A stretch of 48,587 nt of DNA. It comes from Lentisphaerota bacterium (GTDB lineage: Bacteria > Verrucomicrobiota > Lentisphaeria > Oligosphaerales > JABHEG01). Made by a program: the position numbers and the translations under genes. The notes beneath the pieces were generated by a model, which had not been told where the DNA came from, made no database searches, and saw only the letters and a program-made list of their open reading frames with translations. The stretch is taken from assembly GCA_018676675.1 (NCBI GenBank), contig JABHEG010000305.1, positions 1-48,587 on the forward strand, read 5' to 3'. Of the stretch, positions 1 to 9,059 are shown piece by piece; the stretch's first letter is position 1, and the number at the start of each line of letters is the position of its first letter.

Positions 1-315
1 ATGGGGGTGTATTCCAATAGGGTAATACGATAGCAATAGAAAAGGACAATCGCGGAAGGCTATGGGGGACAGGAGTTTGGCGCGCGCGCTCGGGGCGGAA
101 AGGTGTACTACGGACCCAATCTACAGTAAACTACCGCTAGCCGTGATGTGAGTGGAGAGGCCATCACGCTGGAACGTCGCCGAGCCGGCCACGACGCTCT
201 CTCCCACCGGCCCCGCATACAGCGCCCCGTTCAGGCACATGGCAACACAGATAGCCAGCCGCGGCAGAAATGCCGCTGCGGTCTGACTTAACGAGCAACC
301 ATTTGGGCGCTTCAT
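1..315 (-). pseudogene. TpsA-type exoprotein (two-partner secretion), N-terminus only, frame broken; runs off window
   Basis: An ATG at 313-315 preceded by a GGGAG Shine-Dalgarno opens a frame of 64 codons ending in TAG at 121-123. It encodes a signal peptide (hydrophobic LPRLAICVAMCLNGALYA) followed by GPVGESVVAGSATFQ and then THITASGS. That is the typical start of the haemagglutination-activity (TPS) domain of FhaB/HpmA-like exoproteins, where a VxGSATxxxxGxxTxIxxxS stretch is followed by a (V/I)xW motif. The expected W appears only in another frame: one extra base in the three-base run at 128-130 would continue as SGSFTVDW, and that frame stays open to position 1. This is therefore either a real 1-base frameshift pseudogene or a homopolymer sequencing error. 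The partner transporter gene tpsB lies 53 bp upstream. Family assignment rests on the short N-terminal match only. Confidence 0.6.
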
Positions 316-368
316 CGCATGGCTCCCTGGATTGTCCGGTCGGAACCGGAACGCACAGTCAATGGTAC

Positions 369-2726
369 CTACCAAAGCGCGGTGAGGACAAGGTGAAGGC
401 GACTATCGCCGCTCTCGGCACCATCGCGCGGCGTACCGAAGGCATCATCAACCGTCTTGAGGGCAATCCCCCAATCACAGCGGATGCTCAAGTTCTTGAG
501 TAGCTGCGCTTCCAGGCCGAGGCCACAACTCACCAATGTGGCATCGGCCTCAATGTTTGAACGCTGATTCGCGGAAACATGCCCGGCATCGAGGAATGCC
601 CTCAGCATCAATCCCCAGTCTGTCCCTCCGCCAGGCTGCTGCGGGAACGAACGGAATGGGATCCCCCAAACACGGTTCCTCGGGCGTGGCGACAGGCTCA
701 GCGCTTCCGGCAGACGGACGCGGTATTCAACGCTGCCCATCAAACCATCGTCACCTGCAGCGATCGATTCCTCGTAACCGCGCACAGAGAAGAAACCGCC
801 AACAACCTGCTCCATCTGGGGAGGCAGCCGTTGGCCATCAAGCACGACCTGGCCTCGGGCTTTGAGCTCCAGTTCGTGTCCCTTCCGCGCAAACAGATGA
901 GCAAGACGCGAGCCGGCCTCAAGACGATCCAGGGAGAGCGTGCGGTCAGCGTGCCACTTGAGCGCGACCCACCTTGGGTCGACGCCGATCCTCCCCAGGC
1001 CGTTCAGATTCGAGCCGTCCGTGTCGGCCACCTCCGGCACGTTCGCTTCAAGCTCCACGCCGGCATGCGTCACGATCTTCCGCGTCGTGTTCTCGTACAA
1101 AATACCCACGTGCGGCAGGAAGAAATCCGCCGATGTCGTGGGAGGGGCAGAGAGTTCATTCTCTACCGTGGTTGTGGCCCAGCGCAGGCCCAAGACGGCG
1201 TCGATGAAGCGCGCGCGTCTCTGGTAGATCTTCCCCGTCAGCTCAATCCCAGCTCCCCAGCCGTCTCCGTCGAACGTCTCGCCGGCCAGCCCTACATCGT
1301 CTGCTGTGTACTCATGCCAGGTCCCGAATACACGCAGCCGCAATCGGTCGGGGTACAGCAAAGGGATGCTATAAGACAGCGCGACCGCCTGGGAGTTCTC
1401 ACCGAAGCCGGCCGTGACGTAGTCGACATTCAGTGTGTCGTCACGGTTGGTCAGTTGGTGATGGGCAATGCTGACTCGCTCGCGCCACGTGTCAGTCGTC
1501 TCCGTGCCGGTGTTGGTGGCCTGGACAAACGCGACCCACGGTTTGTCCTCGGTGACCAGGTAGTCCACCGTCGCCTGACCAGGCTCCTTACCCGGGGCAA
1601 TGGCCACATCGACTCGACGGCGGGGGTGGCGATTAAGACCGAAGACAAAGTCATCAAGGGCGTATTTCTGGATCAGGTCATTCTTGCCGTCCTCGGAACG
1701 AGCAGCCTGGACAGGGGAGTGGCGCCGAATCCGACCGTGCAGCGCGTGGTTGATGCGCTCGGCCTTAGCGATGCGCGTCCCCGATGCGATGGTGCGCACC
1801 TGGCCGACTGTACTCACGTATATCGCCATGCGCAGGTCCCGGCAGCCTTCAGGGCGCAGGTCCTTGAGAGTCCGCAGGTCAATGTCTTCCGGGTGAGGCC
1901 CAACGTACACGCCGATGAGCCCACAGCGATGGAACTCAGACACAATGGCGCGGCTGACGACGCGAATGGCGTCTGCATCCACGGTCACCATGCCTTCTCG
2001 GCACAGGTCCGCAACCTCCGTCTTGGTCCTGGCCGTCGTTTCGCTCTCCCCGCCTGACCAGCCGTTCTCGGTCTTGGTCAGCGTCACGAGGACATGCAGA
2101 AGTGGCTCAAGAGCCGGAAGATCGCTCCGAGGCTTCTCGTACCCAAGAACAAACGCAGTGACCGGGTATTCGGGTTGCTTCTGGGCTCTGCCGGTCTCAG
2201 CCTTCTTCTCCGGCTTCTCCGTCGAGAGCGTCTCCTCACGCTTCCCGGTCTCCGCGGGAAGGTCTCGGGATGGTTCTTTCCTGGTGGCGTCCTTGTGGCT
2301 TGACGCTGCCTGACCAGGGCCGGTGGCCTCACCGCTCTTCCCGACTGACGGCGTGGTGTCGCCAGCGGCGACGTCCGCCTGCCTTTTTTGGGCCTCTGTC
2401 TGAGGTCCAGCAGCCTGGGTGTCATCCCCGGCCTCGGAAACGGCAGGTGGTGGCTCTGTAACCGGGAGTGCCGGGGCAACCAGATCGTCCTCCCGGTCCT
2501 GACCGTCGGGAACACCGGGTGGAACAGCAACAGGCTGCGTCGCCCCGCTCCCCGTTTCGCGGCGAAACGGCAGAAGAAGACGCCGCCAGAAGCTCCCTGC
2601 GCGGGCAGATTGCTCGACCGCCGGTTCCTCAGCAAGTGGTCGGAGCCGGGGTGCCCCTCCTCGCTGACAGGCCCCCAGCAGGATGGCTATCGACAGCCCC
2701 ATAAGAACGTTTCGCGCGTAGTGCAT
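369..2726 (-). CDS. TpsB/ShlB/FhaC-type outer-membrane transporter with lipoprotein-like signal and long linker
   Basis: Predicted 785-residue outer-membrane protein of the ShlB/FhaC/HecB family that exports a TpsA partner. The ATG at 2724-2726 is chosen because GGGAGAA lies about 6 nt upstream and a signal peptide follows directly; the open frame itself extends to 2987. The signal ends in the lipobox-like LLGAC with Cys at residue 20, which is unusual for TpsB proteins. About 170 residues of Pro/Glu/Ala/Lys-rich low-complexity linker follow. Then come a POTRA-like region (YPVTAFVLGYEK onwards) and a C-terminal 16-strand-type barrel with repeated aromatic/hydrophobic strands. The conserved VRGY of the L6 loop is visible in FFSVRGYEES. 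The downstream gene is the broken tpsA, so this transporter may now be an orphan in this operon. The family is fairly certain; lipidation is inferred. Confidence 0.82.
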   Translation of the reverse strand: MHYARNVLMGLSIAILLGACQRGGAPRLRPLAEEPAVEQSARAGSFWRRLLLPFRRETGSGATQPVAVPPGVPDGQDREDDLVAPALPVTEPPPAVSEAGDDTQAAGPQTEAQKRQADVAAGDTTPSVGKSGEATGPGQAASSHKDATRKEPSRDLPAETGKREETLSTEKPEKKAETGRAQKQPEYPVTAFVLGYEKPRSDLPALEPLLHVLVTLTKTENGWSGGESETTARTKTEVADLCREGMVTVDADAIRVVSRAIVSEFHRCGLIGVYVGPHPEDIDLRTLKDLRPEGCRDLRMAIYVSTVGQVRTIASGTRIAKAERINHALHGRIRRHSPVQAARSEDGKNDLIQKYALDDFVFGLNRHPRRRVDVAIAPGKEPGQATVDYLVTEDKPWVAFVQATNTGTETTDTWRERVSIAHHQLTNRDDTLNVDYVTAGFGENSQAVALSYSIPLLYPDRLRLRVFGTWHEYTADDVGLAGETFDGDGWGAGIELTGKIYQRRARFIDAVLGLRWATTTVENELSAPPTTSADFFLPHVGILYENTTRKIVTHAGVELEANVPEVADTDGSNLNGLGRIGVDPRWVALKWHADRTLSLDRLEAGSRLAHLFARKGHELELKARGQVVLDGQRLPPQMEQVVGGFFSVRGYEESIAAGDDGLMGSVEYRVRLPEALSLSPRPRNRVWGIPFRSFPQQPGGGTDWGLMLRAFLDAGHVSANQRSNIEADATLVSCGLGLEAQLLKNLSIRCDWGIALKTVDDAFGTPRDGAESGDSRLHLVLTALW

Positions 2727-3095
2727 CCGGGCTTCTCCCGTGTCCTGAACGGTGCGCCATGGCAGCGCGTGGACAGACGGTTCAGTCCTCCGCTGGAGAG
2801 TCCCACTCCAACGTCCTCCGCTCAACGAACAAGCGGACGCGTAGAGCGCGACCTCCGGAGTTGTGTCTCCCTTCAAGACCCGCGGCGGCAAGACTGGCAC
2901 GCCAACGGCCCGGTTTCTCTCCACCCAGAGAAGGGAAGGCCCGTTCTCGCAGGCCTCCATACCGATCCGCACGACATTCGACACCAAAAGCCTGCCGTAT
3001 ACACCACGATCGACGGCAACCTGGCATCAGTGCGTCCGCACATCAAGAAGTTTTTTCCCACTATCTAGGGAAAGTAGTGCCCGATCCTCGCCATT
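2727..3095. other. Intergenic region between the M28 peptidase and tpsB (369 bp)
   Basis: No convincing gene. The tpsB frame remains open for 87 codons up to 2987, but that stretch has no signal peptide, domain or good ribosome site, so I treat it as leader. A short imperfect hairpin (TTTCCC and GGGAAA arms around 3055-3074) has no U-tract in the minus-strand direction and is not a convincing terminator. The tpsB promoter should lie here, but I could not identify boxes with confidence. Confidence 0.4.
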
Positions 3096-4115
3096 TCAAG
3101 GCAGGGCAATCACGGCGTTGAGTACAGCCTGCACTACGCAAGCCATGCGGGTGTAATCGAGCGTGTCCCACGTATCCGTAAGCTCGTGGTAGTTGGGGTT
3201 GCGGTAAAACGCAGTATCGGTGATCATCACCGCACTGTACCCCTCACTCCAGTAGTTGCGATGGTCAGAGAAGTCCACCCCGGGGAGCTTTGCGGGGGCG
3301 TTCAGCGAACAAACTTTGAGCGGCGTCACGCCCTTCATCAGGACCTTCACGCGCTTAGTCAGTTTCCGGTCAGCAAAGCGGCCGACCACGCCAATGAAGT
3401 TGCCTCTGCTCGGATAGCAGAGATGCAGAGCCCGCATCGGGAAACGCTGGGTTCGTCGTTCGTCGGTGAAGTAGCCGATCATCTCAAGCACGATGACAGC
3501 GGCTACGTCCGTCCCGGCTTCGCCAAGGGCTTTGGCGTGCCGGGCACTCCCCATATTTGCGGTAGCGAAGTAGGGAGGCTCCTCAAGCGTGTAAGCAACA
3601 AGCTCAACAGGGCGTGTCAGCTTGTCACTGTCTTTCCCCAGGAGCCGAGCCAGTTCCAGAAGCCCCGCCACGGCGCTCGCATTGTCGTCAGCCCCGGGCG
3701 TCAGACCGCAGGAGTCGTAATGGGCCCCAACGACCACCACTGGCCCCCCGGCCGGGCCCAGACGGCCAATGACGTTCCGGTACGTGTTACCCTCCAACTC
3801 AAACGTCTGGTCCCGCGGCTCCGCACCAGCCTGCGCAAAGGCCTCGCGGATGCGATCCGCCGCCCGGTCCAGATTCGCGATATTGTTGCTGTGACGCGGG
3901 AAACAGTCTTCCGAAAGAAAACACACGTGGGCCTTCAAGGCATCTGTATCGACCTGAACGTCCATCGTCTTGGCCCCCCGCGTCGTTGGCTGCGCCACGT
4001 AAACCCACGCACAGCACCCCGGCAAAACGACAATAACCAGCAACACGATCGGGATGCGCCAGAGCGCATGTTTGTCCGGTAGAGAAAACAGGCCACCGAT
4101 TGCTTTGGGTTCCAC
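3096..4115 (-). CDS. M28-family zinc aminopeptidase-like lipoprotein
   Basis: A 339-residue exported metallopeptidase, probably cleaving N-terminal amino acids from peptides at the membrane surface. A hydrophobic segment (residues about 20-33) ends in the lipobox LPGC with Cys34. The M28 signature residues are all visible: H132 in AHYDS, D143 in PGADDN, the E178-E179 pair in YTLEEP, E211 in LEMIGY and H310 in PNYHELTDT. These fit the two-zinc site of the family. The start is supported by AGGGAGGA about 6 nt upstream. The gene begins 32 bp after jetD on the same strand and could be read through from the Wadjet operon, although there is no known functional link between M28 peptidases and Wadjet. 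Confidence 0.88.
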   Translation of the reverse strand: MEPKAIGGLFSLPDKHALWRIPIVLLVIVVLPGCCAWVYVAQPTTRGAKTMDVQVDTDALKAHVCFLSEDCFPRHSNNIANLDRAADRIREAFAQAGAEPRDQTFELEGNTYRNVIGRLGPAGGPVVVVGAHYDSCGLTPGADDNASAVAGLLELARLLGKDSDKLTRPVELVAYTLEEPPYFATANMGSARHAKALGEAGTDVAAVIVLEMIGYFTDERRTQRFPMRALHLCYPSRGNFIGVVGRFADRKLTKRVKVLMKGVTPLKVCSLNAPAKLPGVDFSDHRNYWSEGYSAVMITDTAFYRNPNYHELTDTWDTLDYTRMACVVQAVLNAVIALP

Positions 4116-4147
4116 GCTTCTTTCCTCCCTTCTGTCCGAACGATCAG

Positions 4148-5494
4148 TCAGACCGGCGGACTTCCATCCGCCTGGATCCGCCGTCTATGGACCTTATCTC
4201 CACAACTGGAGACATGCGCGTGTGTTCTCACCGCGTCCGGACACCAGCTCTCCTGCTCCAACCAGCCGTTCTCTATCGTGAACGCCAGTTCCTCGGAGAA
4301 ACGGAAATCAGGGCGACGTTCCCCGAACTGCCTGGAGCGCTGAAGCTGGGCACCATCCAGCGCTATCAAGCCTTCTCGACACCGCGCCAAGTCGGGCAGA
4401 TCGCAGCGCCATAGGTTGACCGGCAGGACCTCATCCACGATCCCCGCGATCCGGAGGCCATCCAGATCTGTATCCCCCCAGTGCCATGCCACCTCCAGGT
4501 CGGGTGCCAGCAGGGAGAGGAGACGTTTGACCGCCGTGTTCGGGTAGCCTTCGGTGTAAACAACAACGGCGTTGCCCTCTTCCCGTGTCAGTCGGCAAAA
4601 TGGTGTCTCGTTCTCACAGGTGATAAGGCGAGCGTCCGGGGCCTCCTCGGCGAGGCCCATGCTCTCGATTCCCTGGAGATTCTCCCAGGTCAGAACGGCG
4701 GCTTCACCCATCTGCCAGAGTCGCTTGATCCAGTCCATCGTGACCCCGTTCTTCCGGTACACGACAGGCCCAAACAGCGTCACCCGGACTGCGGTTGGGT
4801 TCTCGGTCACGCCGCACAGGCGGATCGCCGCGTTGCGCTGATCCAAGGTGTAAGGGGGAATGTCCCCAGCGGAACAGAGCAGGCCATCGCCGACGAGGCC
4901 CCACAGCTCGGATGACTGCAATGCTTTGCTGTCTCCGCAACAGCGTGCGGCCACCTCAGCCAGACCAATTGGGGCCTCGTTAACACGCAGTGAGCGTACA
5001 GTCTTACCAGCCAGGAACAACACGCGCTGGGTTGCCTCAGAGCCATTCCCGGCAACCTTCCTTCGCCAATGTTCCAGGCGATCGTGCAGGAAGCTCCCAA
5101 ATTCAGGGAGGTCGGAGAATTCCAGCATCCAGCGTTCCAGAATCCGAGTTACGTCACTCTCGTTCTCCCTCCTCTCGGCCGGTCGGTTGACCTGCTCACG
5201 GCCAAGCACGGCATAGAGGGCCTCGCTCCAGCCGTTCCTCTGCTTTACCGACAGCCTGCGGAGCAAGTGCTCGATATCGACTCGGACGATGCCGGACGCC
5301 GTCTCCCGCAGACCGTCACCGAACAAACGACGTAAAGGCGAAAGTTCCTGGTAATGGTGCAGCCCCTGTCCCAGTTTTACCTGTTTGGGGAGCTGCCCCT
5401 GCCGATCGATGCGATCACAGATCGTCTCAAGGTGACACCGGAGGCCGGGCGTCTCCTGTAGCGCTCCCCTGAATTGCTCGAGAAAACGTGTCAT
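4148..5494 (-). CDS. jetD: Wadjet protein JetD (Toprim-like plasmid-cleaving subunit)
   Basis: 448 residues. In Wadjet systems JetD is the Toprim-fold nuclease that cuts plasmid DNA after the JetABC motor has extruded it. The C-terminal third carries the expected pattern: WENLQGIES (270-278), ITCENE (291-296), VVYTEGYPNT (311-320) and the acidic cluster HWGDTDLDGLRIA (338-350; D341, D343, D345). This matches the metal-binding Toprim residues of DUF2220/DUF2399-type JetD. The N-terminal half is the variable DUF3322/DUF3323-like region. An in-frame stop sits at 5498-5500, so the ATG at 5492-5494 is the first available start; it overlaps a TGA in another frame (ATGA) that is not jetC's own stop. 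The CENE/GDTDLDG pattern resembles DUF2399 as much as DUF2220, so the subtype is left open. Confidence 0.85.
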   Translation of the reverse strand: MTRFLEQFRGALQETPGLRCHLETICDRIDRQGQLPKQVKLGQGLHHYQELSPLRRLFGDGLRETASGIVRVDIEHLLRRLSVKQRNGWSEALYAVLGREQVNRPAERRENESDVTRILERWMLEFSDLPEFGSFLHDRLEHWRRKVAGNGSEATQRVLFLAGKTVRSLRVNEAPIGLAEVAARCCGDSKALQSSELWGLVGDGLLCSAGDIPPYTLDQRNAAIRLCGVTENPTAVRVTLFGPVVYRKNGVTMDWIKRLWQMGEAAVLTWENLQGIESMGLAEEAPDARLITCENETPFCRLTREEGNAVVVYTEGYPNTAVKRLLSLLAPDLEVAWHWGDTDLDGLRIAGIVDEVLPVNLWRCDLPDLARCREGLIALDGAQLQRSRQFGERRPDFRFSEELAFTIENGWLEQESWCPDAVRTHAHVSSCGDKVHRRRIQADGSPPV

Positions 5495-5610
5495 CGGTCA
5501 TCCCCGAACTGCACCTCGAATCCCAGGCCATGTCGCGACCATCGACACCTCCCCCCATGGCGAACGGACCTCACTGAGTCGCTCGCTAGATCTCATCCCC
5601 GAACTCGACC
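5495..5610. repeat. 95-bp insert with flanking direct repeats at the jetC-jetD junction
   Basis: An exact 13-bp direct repeat (minus-strand AGTTCGGGGATGA) lies at 5498-5510 and 5593-5605. It extends to 16 of 18 matching bases (5498-5515 and 5593-5610). The upstream copy encodes the jetC C-terminus VEFGDE; the downstream copy, in another frame, would encode VQFGDDR and a TGA that overlaps the jetD ATG as ATGA. The copies are offset by 95 bp. Collapsing the repeat would give jetC a VEFGDDR end whose stop overlaps jetD by ATGA, exactly as at the other two junctions of the operon. Confidence 0.7.
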
Positions 5611-8600
5611 GGACCGGGCTTGTGCTTGAAGTCCGGAAGCAATTCCATCTGTTTCTCTGCCTCGGGGTTGGCCCAATGATACGGATAGAGGTGTACGTCG
5701 TATTCCTCGTCCTTGACCACGAGCAATGTGGTGGAATAGGCCACCTCCTGCTTGACTCCATCCTGATCGGGAGAAGCCACGAACAGTTGGAGCCCCAGAT
5801 CGGTCGCGAAACCGAGAATCTGATCACGTCGCCCTGCATCGATGCCGTAGAACGCCTCGTCGAACAGAAGGAGGCGGAGACGAACGTTGCTGCCGGCAAA
5901 TAGGAAATGGGCAACCGTAAGGATCAGGAGGTAGTTCGGGACGGCTTGCTCTCCGCCGGAGCCAACGCTCTTGGTCCGGCGGTCCATGAGCACGCCCGCC
6001 TTGTCAAGCGTATGGACGCGCATGTCATAGTGGTACCAATTCCGGTAGTCCAACACCTCCGGAACCTGATTCACCTCAGTCTCAAAAATCTCATCCCGAT
6101 GATCCTCGAAGAAGTTCCTCAGCTCATCCTCTCCTTCGTCGTCAAAGGGATTGAAGTTGCGCACAATCTCAAGCAATCGGCGGTATTTGTCGACTTCCTT
6201 GAGCTGGAACCGGTACTCACTCCTGCCGAACTGTCGATCGGCCAGCAACCGGTTGATCTGCTTCAGCATCTCATCCAAGGCAAGTACCTGTTGCTTCAGG
6301 TACTTCAGGAGACCTTCCATGATGATCTTGCGGAACAGCTGGTACGTCTTCTCGTTGATGACCTCTTTCTGTTCAGCAATCGCCCGTTCCTGCAGGCGCG
6401 TCAGCTCCTGCACGGTGCGTGAACGCCGGTCCATGAGGCGATTCGCCTGCGCCTCGTACGTGAATGCATAGACCGGGCTGTACTCCGGGTGCTTAAGACG
6501 CTCACGGAGTTCTCCCTGCAGTTCCGCTTCGCGGCGACCAAGCTCGCCAAGCTGGTCACGCAGAGCATCTCCTTCCGGGAGACCGGCCGCCTCCCCGTCA
6601 GGCAGCAGCACAACCGCAAGGTCAGTTCCCTCGGGATAACGGCCCTGGACCAGGGCGGTCTGTTGCTCAAGGGCAACCTGTGCCTGGGCGCACGCGGGCC
6701 CCAGGCGCTTCTCCAGTTGTTCCCCCAGGCCACGGATCTGATTCTCAAGCACCCCCATCTGTTTGTGGAGCTCGGCTTCCTCAGAACGCAGCCCCTCGAG
6801 CTTCTTCCGGGCCTTGCGCATCTTTGCGTCAAGCTTGTCCAACCCCTGCTTGGCAATCATGGCACGGACTTCCTTGAGACGCTCATCCAGGCGGCCAATC
6901 TTCTCATTGAGCTCAGTCACACGTTCGTTCCAGCGGTGGAACTCAGCCTGCGCAGCGGCTTGGCTCTGCCCGAGTTCGCGCAGCATCTCCGCGCTTCCAG
7001 CCATCGCCTCCGCACGCTCCTCAAGGAGTCCCTGAAAAACGGTCAGTCGCTCAAGCAAGGCAGCTTGGTCATGCTCCTGTCCACGCAGCTGTTTGATCGT
7101 TGTGTCAAGGTCGTGCAACTGCTTCTGCAGAGCCTTTCGGCGCCGTTCAAGAGCGTCCTCCCGCGTGTCAGCACCGATCAGTTCCGCCGGGGCCCCACTG
7201 AGACGGCGTTCGTGCGCCCGGAAGAGCAAGACCGCGCTCCCTTCCTCGCGATTGACTTTGGGGCCACGTCGAGTTTCCATCTCCAACGCCAATGCACGCA
7301 GGGCACGAGGCTCCGAGCGCGTGATGTCGAAATTCGTTCTGATCCACTCCGGCAACTCCGTCTCCTCGTTACCGGCCGTGACACGCAGGCGTGGGAACTG
7401 GCCGACAACTACCTCCCGCACGGAGTCATAGTCCTCAGGCTCCACAAGCAGCGTCATCAGTACATCCAGGCCAACACTCTCTTCCACAGCGGCCTTGGCT
7501 GTTGATGATAGCCCGGCGGCCCACTCGAGCCCTTCGTAGAGCGGCTGCACCCGAAGCATGCGTTCACGCAGCATGGCCACGGCCCGCCTGAAGTCAGCGT
7601 CAACCGACCCGACCAGATCAGAAGCCGACAACGCTTCCAGGCGATGCACAAGGGTCGTCCGGTCCAGATCAAGCAGGGACAGTCGATGGCGCAAGACGGC
7701 CTGCTGCTGTTCCGGTTCCCTGCCTGCGGCCGAGATGTACTTGCGGAAAGCCGCGACGGGCACGTGACTTACAGCTGTTTCAGGGAGCTCGTGGCGCACA
7801 ACCTGCTCCAGACCGGCCAGCAGTTCGGTTACCGGGAACGGCAACGCCGCGCCATGGCGGGTTACATCCACCAGGAAACGTTGCGTAGCCTCCCGCAACA
7901 CTTTGCGCCCTGCGTCCAGGCTCTTCTGGTGCTGCCGACACACCTTGTCCGCATTCTTCAGCCGCCCTCGCGCATCGTCCGCCGTGCGGCTGTTTTCCTC
8001 CAACTCACTGACGAGGTCCTTCTCCTTCGTGATCAGCCCGGACGAGTCGGTTGACTTGAAGTCAGCAATGCGCTTCTCCTGGTGCTGCTGCGCGACCCGA
8101 CACTTGTCGAGATCAACGGTGAATCCCGCCAATTTCCTCTGGCGCGCATCGGACTGGTTCTTGGCCCCCTCTATCTGGCCCTGCAAGCTCTGCAACTCGA
8201 TGAATCGACACACCCACAGCAAGTCCTCCCCCTGCTGACGCAAGTCAGTAATCGCGTCCACCGTGCGGAGCAACTCGTTGAGATAGACACCGCGGTCCTC
8301 GAGGTGCTGCAGCTCAGCGGTGCTTGCGTCCAGGCCCTTCAAGGCCTCGATCAGGCGCTCAAAAAGCTCCGTTCGAGGCTCTGGCAGGAGGGCCTTGAAG
8401 AGCTCGTGGTAGTCTGTCGTGTGGGACACAATCTCGCGGTAGGCTTTCCCCATCGACAGGAGGTGGCAGACTCCCGTGTAGGTATCTTCCCCACCGAAGA
8501 AACGCTGGGCAAGCTCTCGGCGGTACGACGCCATGGTGTTGAAGAAGCCGGTCCCGCGGTTGAACCAGTCGCGAAGCTCCTGCTGTCCCGCCGGGCGCTG

Positions 8601-9059
8601 TTGTCCCGCCTCCTCGACCAGAAGAGGGATGTCTTCGAGTGGACACTCACGGATGAACCCCCAACGGTTGAGTCGCTCCCCCATAGCCCGGGCAGTCATC
8701 CCGACCCCAACGGTTGTCGGCTTGCCGTGCCGTCCAAGTATCTCAACGGCAACGTAAGTGATCGTGTCCCCTTCATTCATGGGACCGGTGTCAACGTTGT
8801 AGCGCATGATGACGCCCTGCAGCCGCCGACCGTCCGTCCGGCTTCCGGCAACTCTCGCCGCCGAGTTGAACTCCATCTCCTGCCCTGCGGTCAGGGCGTA
8901 GTGCACGGCGTCCAAAATCGTCGTCTTGCCGGACGCATTGTCACCAAGCAAGAACAAGTGCCCCGCGTTCTCGAGGTCAATCGTCTCATGCACGAAGTTG
9001 TGGAAATTGATCAGTCGAACCCGACGGACCGCATAGTGGATTGTCTGTCGCTCAATCAT
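5586..9059 (-). CDS. jetC: Wadjet protein JetC (SMC-like coiled-coil ATPase)
   Basis: A 1157-residue condensin-like ATPase, the DNA-loop-extruding motor of the Wadjet complex. The N-terminal half-ATPase has the Walker A GDNASGKTT at 39-47 after an RVRLINFHNF strand. A long charged coiled-coil region fills the middle, interrupted by a hinge-like globular part. The C-terminal half-ATPase has the ABC signature GSGGEQ (1033-1038) and Walker B LLLFDEA (catalytic E1068). The start codon overlaps the jetB stop as ATGA, so translation is probably coupled. The RLINFHNF type of N-terminus looks less like the COG4913/type I form and more like other Wadjet types; this is an impression, not a search result. 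The stop at 5586 is probably not ancestral because of the repeat-flanked insert after it. Confidence 0.9.
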   Translation of the reverse strand: MIERQTIHYAVRRVRLINFHNFVHETIDLENAGHLFLLGDNASGKTTILDAVHYALTAGQEMEFNSAARVAGSRTDGRRLQGVIMRYNVDTGPMNEGDTITYVAVEILGRHGKPTTVGVGMTARAMGERLNRWGFIRECPLEDIPLLVEEAGQQRPAGQQELRDWFNRGTGFFNTMASYRRELAQRFFGGEDTYTGVCHLLSMGKAYREIVSHTTDYHELFKALLPEPRTELFERLIEALKGLDASTAELQHLEDRGVYLNELLRTVDAITDLRQQGEDLLWVCRFIELQSLQGQIEGAKNQSDARQRKLAGFTVDLDKCRVAQQHQEKRIADFKSTDSSGLITKEKDLVSELEENSRTADDARGRLKNADKVCRQHQKSLDAGRKVLREATQRFLVDVTRHGAALPFPVTELLAGLEQVVRHELPETAVSHVPVAAFRKYISAAGREPEQQQAVLRHRLSLLDLDRTTLVHRLEALSASDLVGSVDADFRRAVAMLRERMLRVQPLYEGLEWAAGLSSTAKAAVEESVGLDVLMTLLVEPEDYDSVREVVVGQFPRLRVTAGNEETELPEWIRTNFDITRSEPRALRALALEMETRRGPKVNREEGSAVLLFRAHERRLSGAPAELIGADTREDALERRRKALQKQLHDLDTTIKQLRGQEHDQAALLERLTVFQGLLEERAEAMAGSAEMLRELGQSQAAAQAEFHRWNERVTELNEKIGRLDERLKEVRAMIAKQGLDKLDAKMRKARKKLEGLRSEEAELHKQMGVLENQIRGLGEQLEKRLGPACAQAQVALEQQTALVQGRYPEGTDLAVVLLPDGEAAGLPEGDALRDQLGELGRREAELQGELRERLKHPEYSPVYAFTYEAQANRLMDRRSRTVQELTRLQERAIAEQKEVINEKTYQLFRKIIMEGLLKYLKQQVLALDEMLKQINRLLADRQFGRSEYRFQLKEVDKYRRLLEIVRNFNPFDDEGEDELRNFFEDHRDEIFETEVNQVPEVLDYRNWYHYDMRVHTLDKAGVLMDRRTKSVGSGGEQAVPNYLLILTVAHFLFAGSNVRLRLLLFDEAFYGIDAGRRDQILGFATDLGLQLFVASPDQDGVKQEVAYSTTLLVVKDEEYDVHLYPYHWANPEAEKQMELLPDFKHKPGPVEFGDEI

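Noticed and set aside
579..2057. Long open frame on the plus strand opposite tpsB
   Set aside because: Antisense shadow of a GC-rich gene; no domain, no ribosome site, composition typical of reverse-frame reading.
3055..3074. Terminator after the M28 peptidase gene
   Set aside because: Stem of only six pairs and no U-tract on the minus strand.
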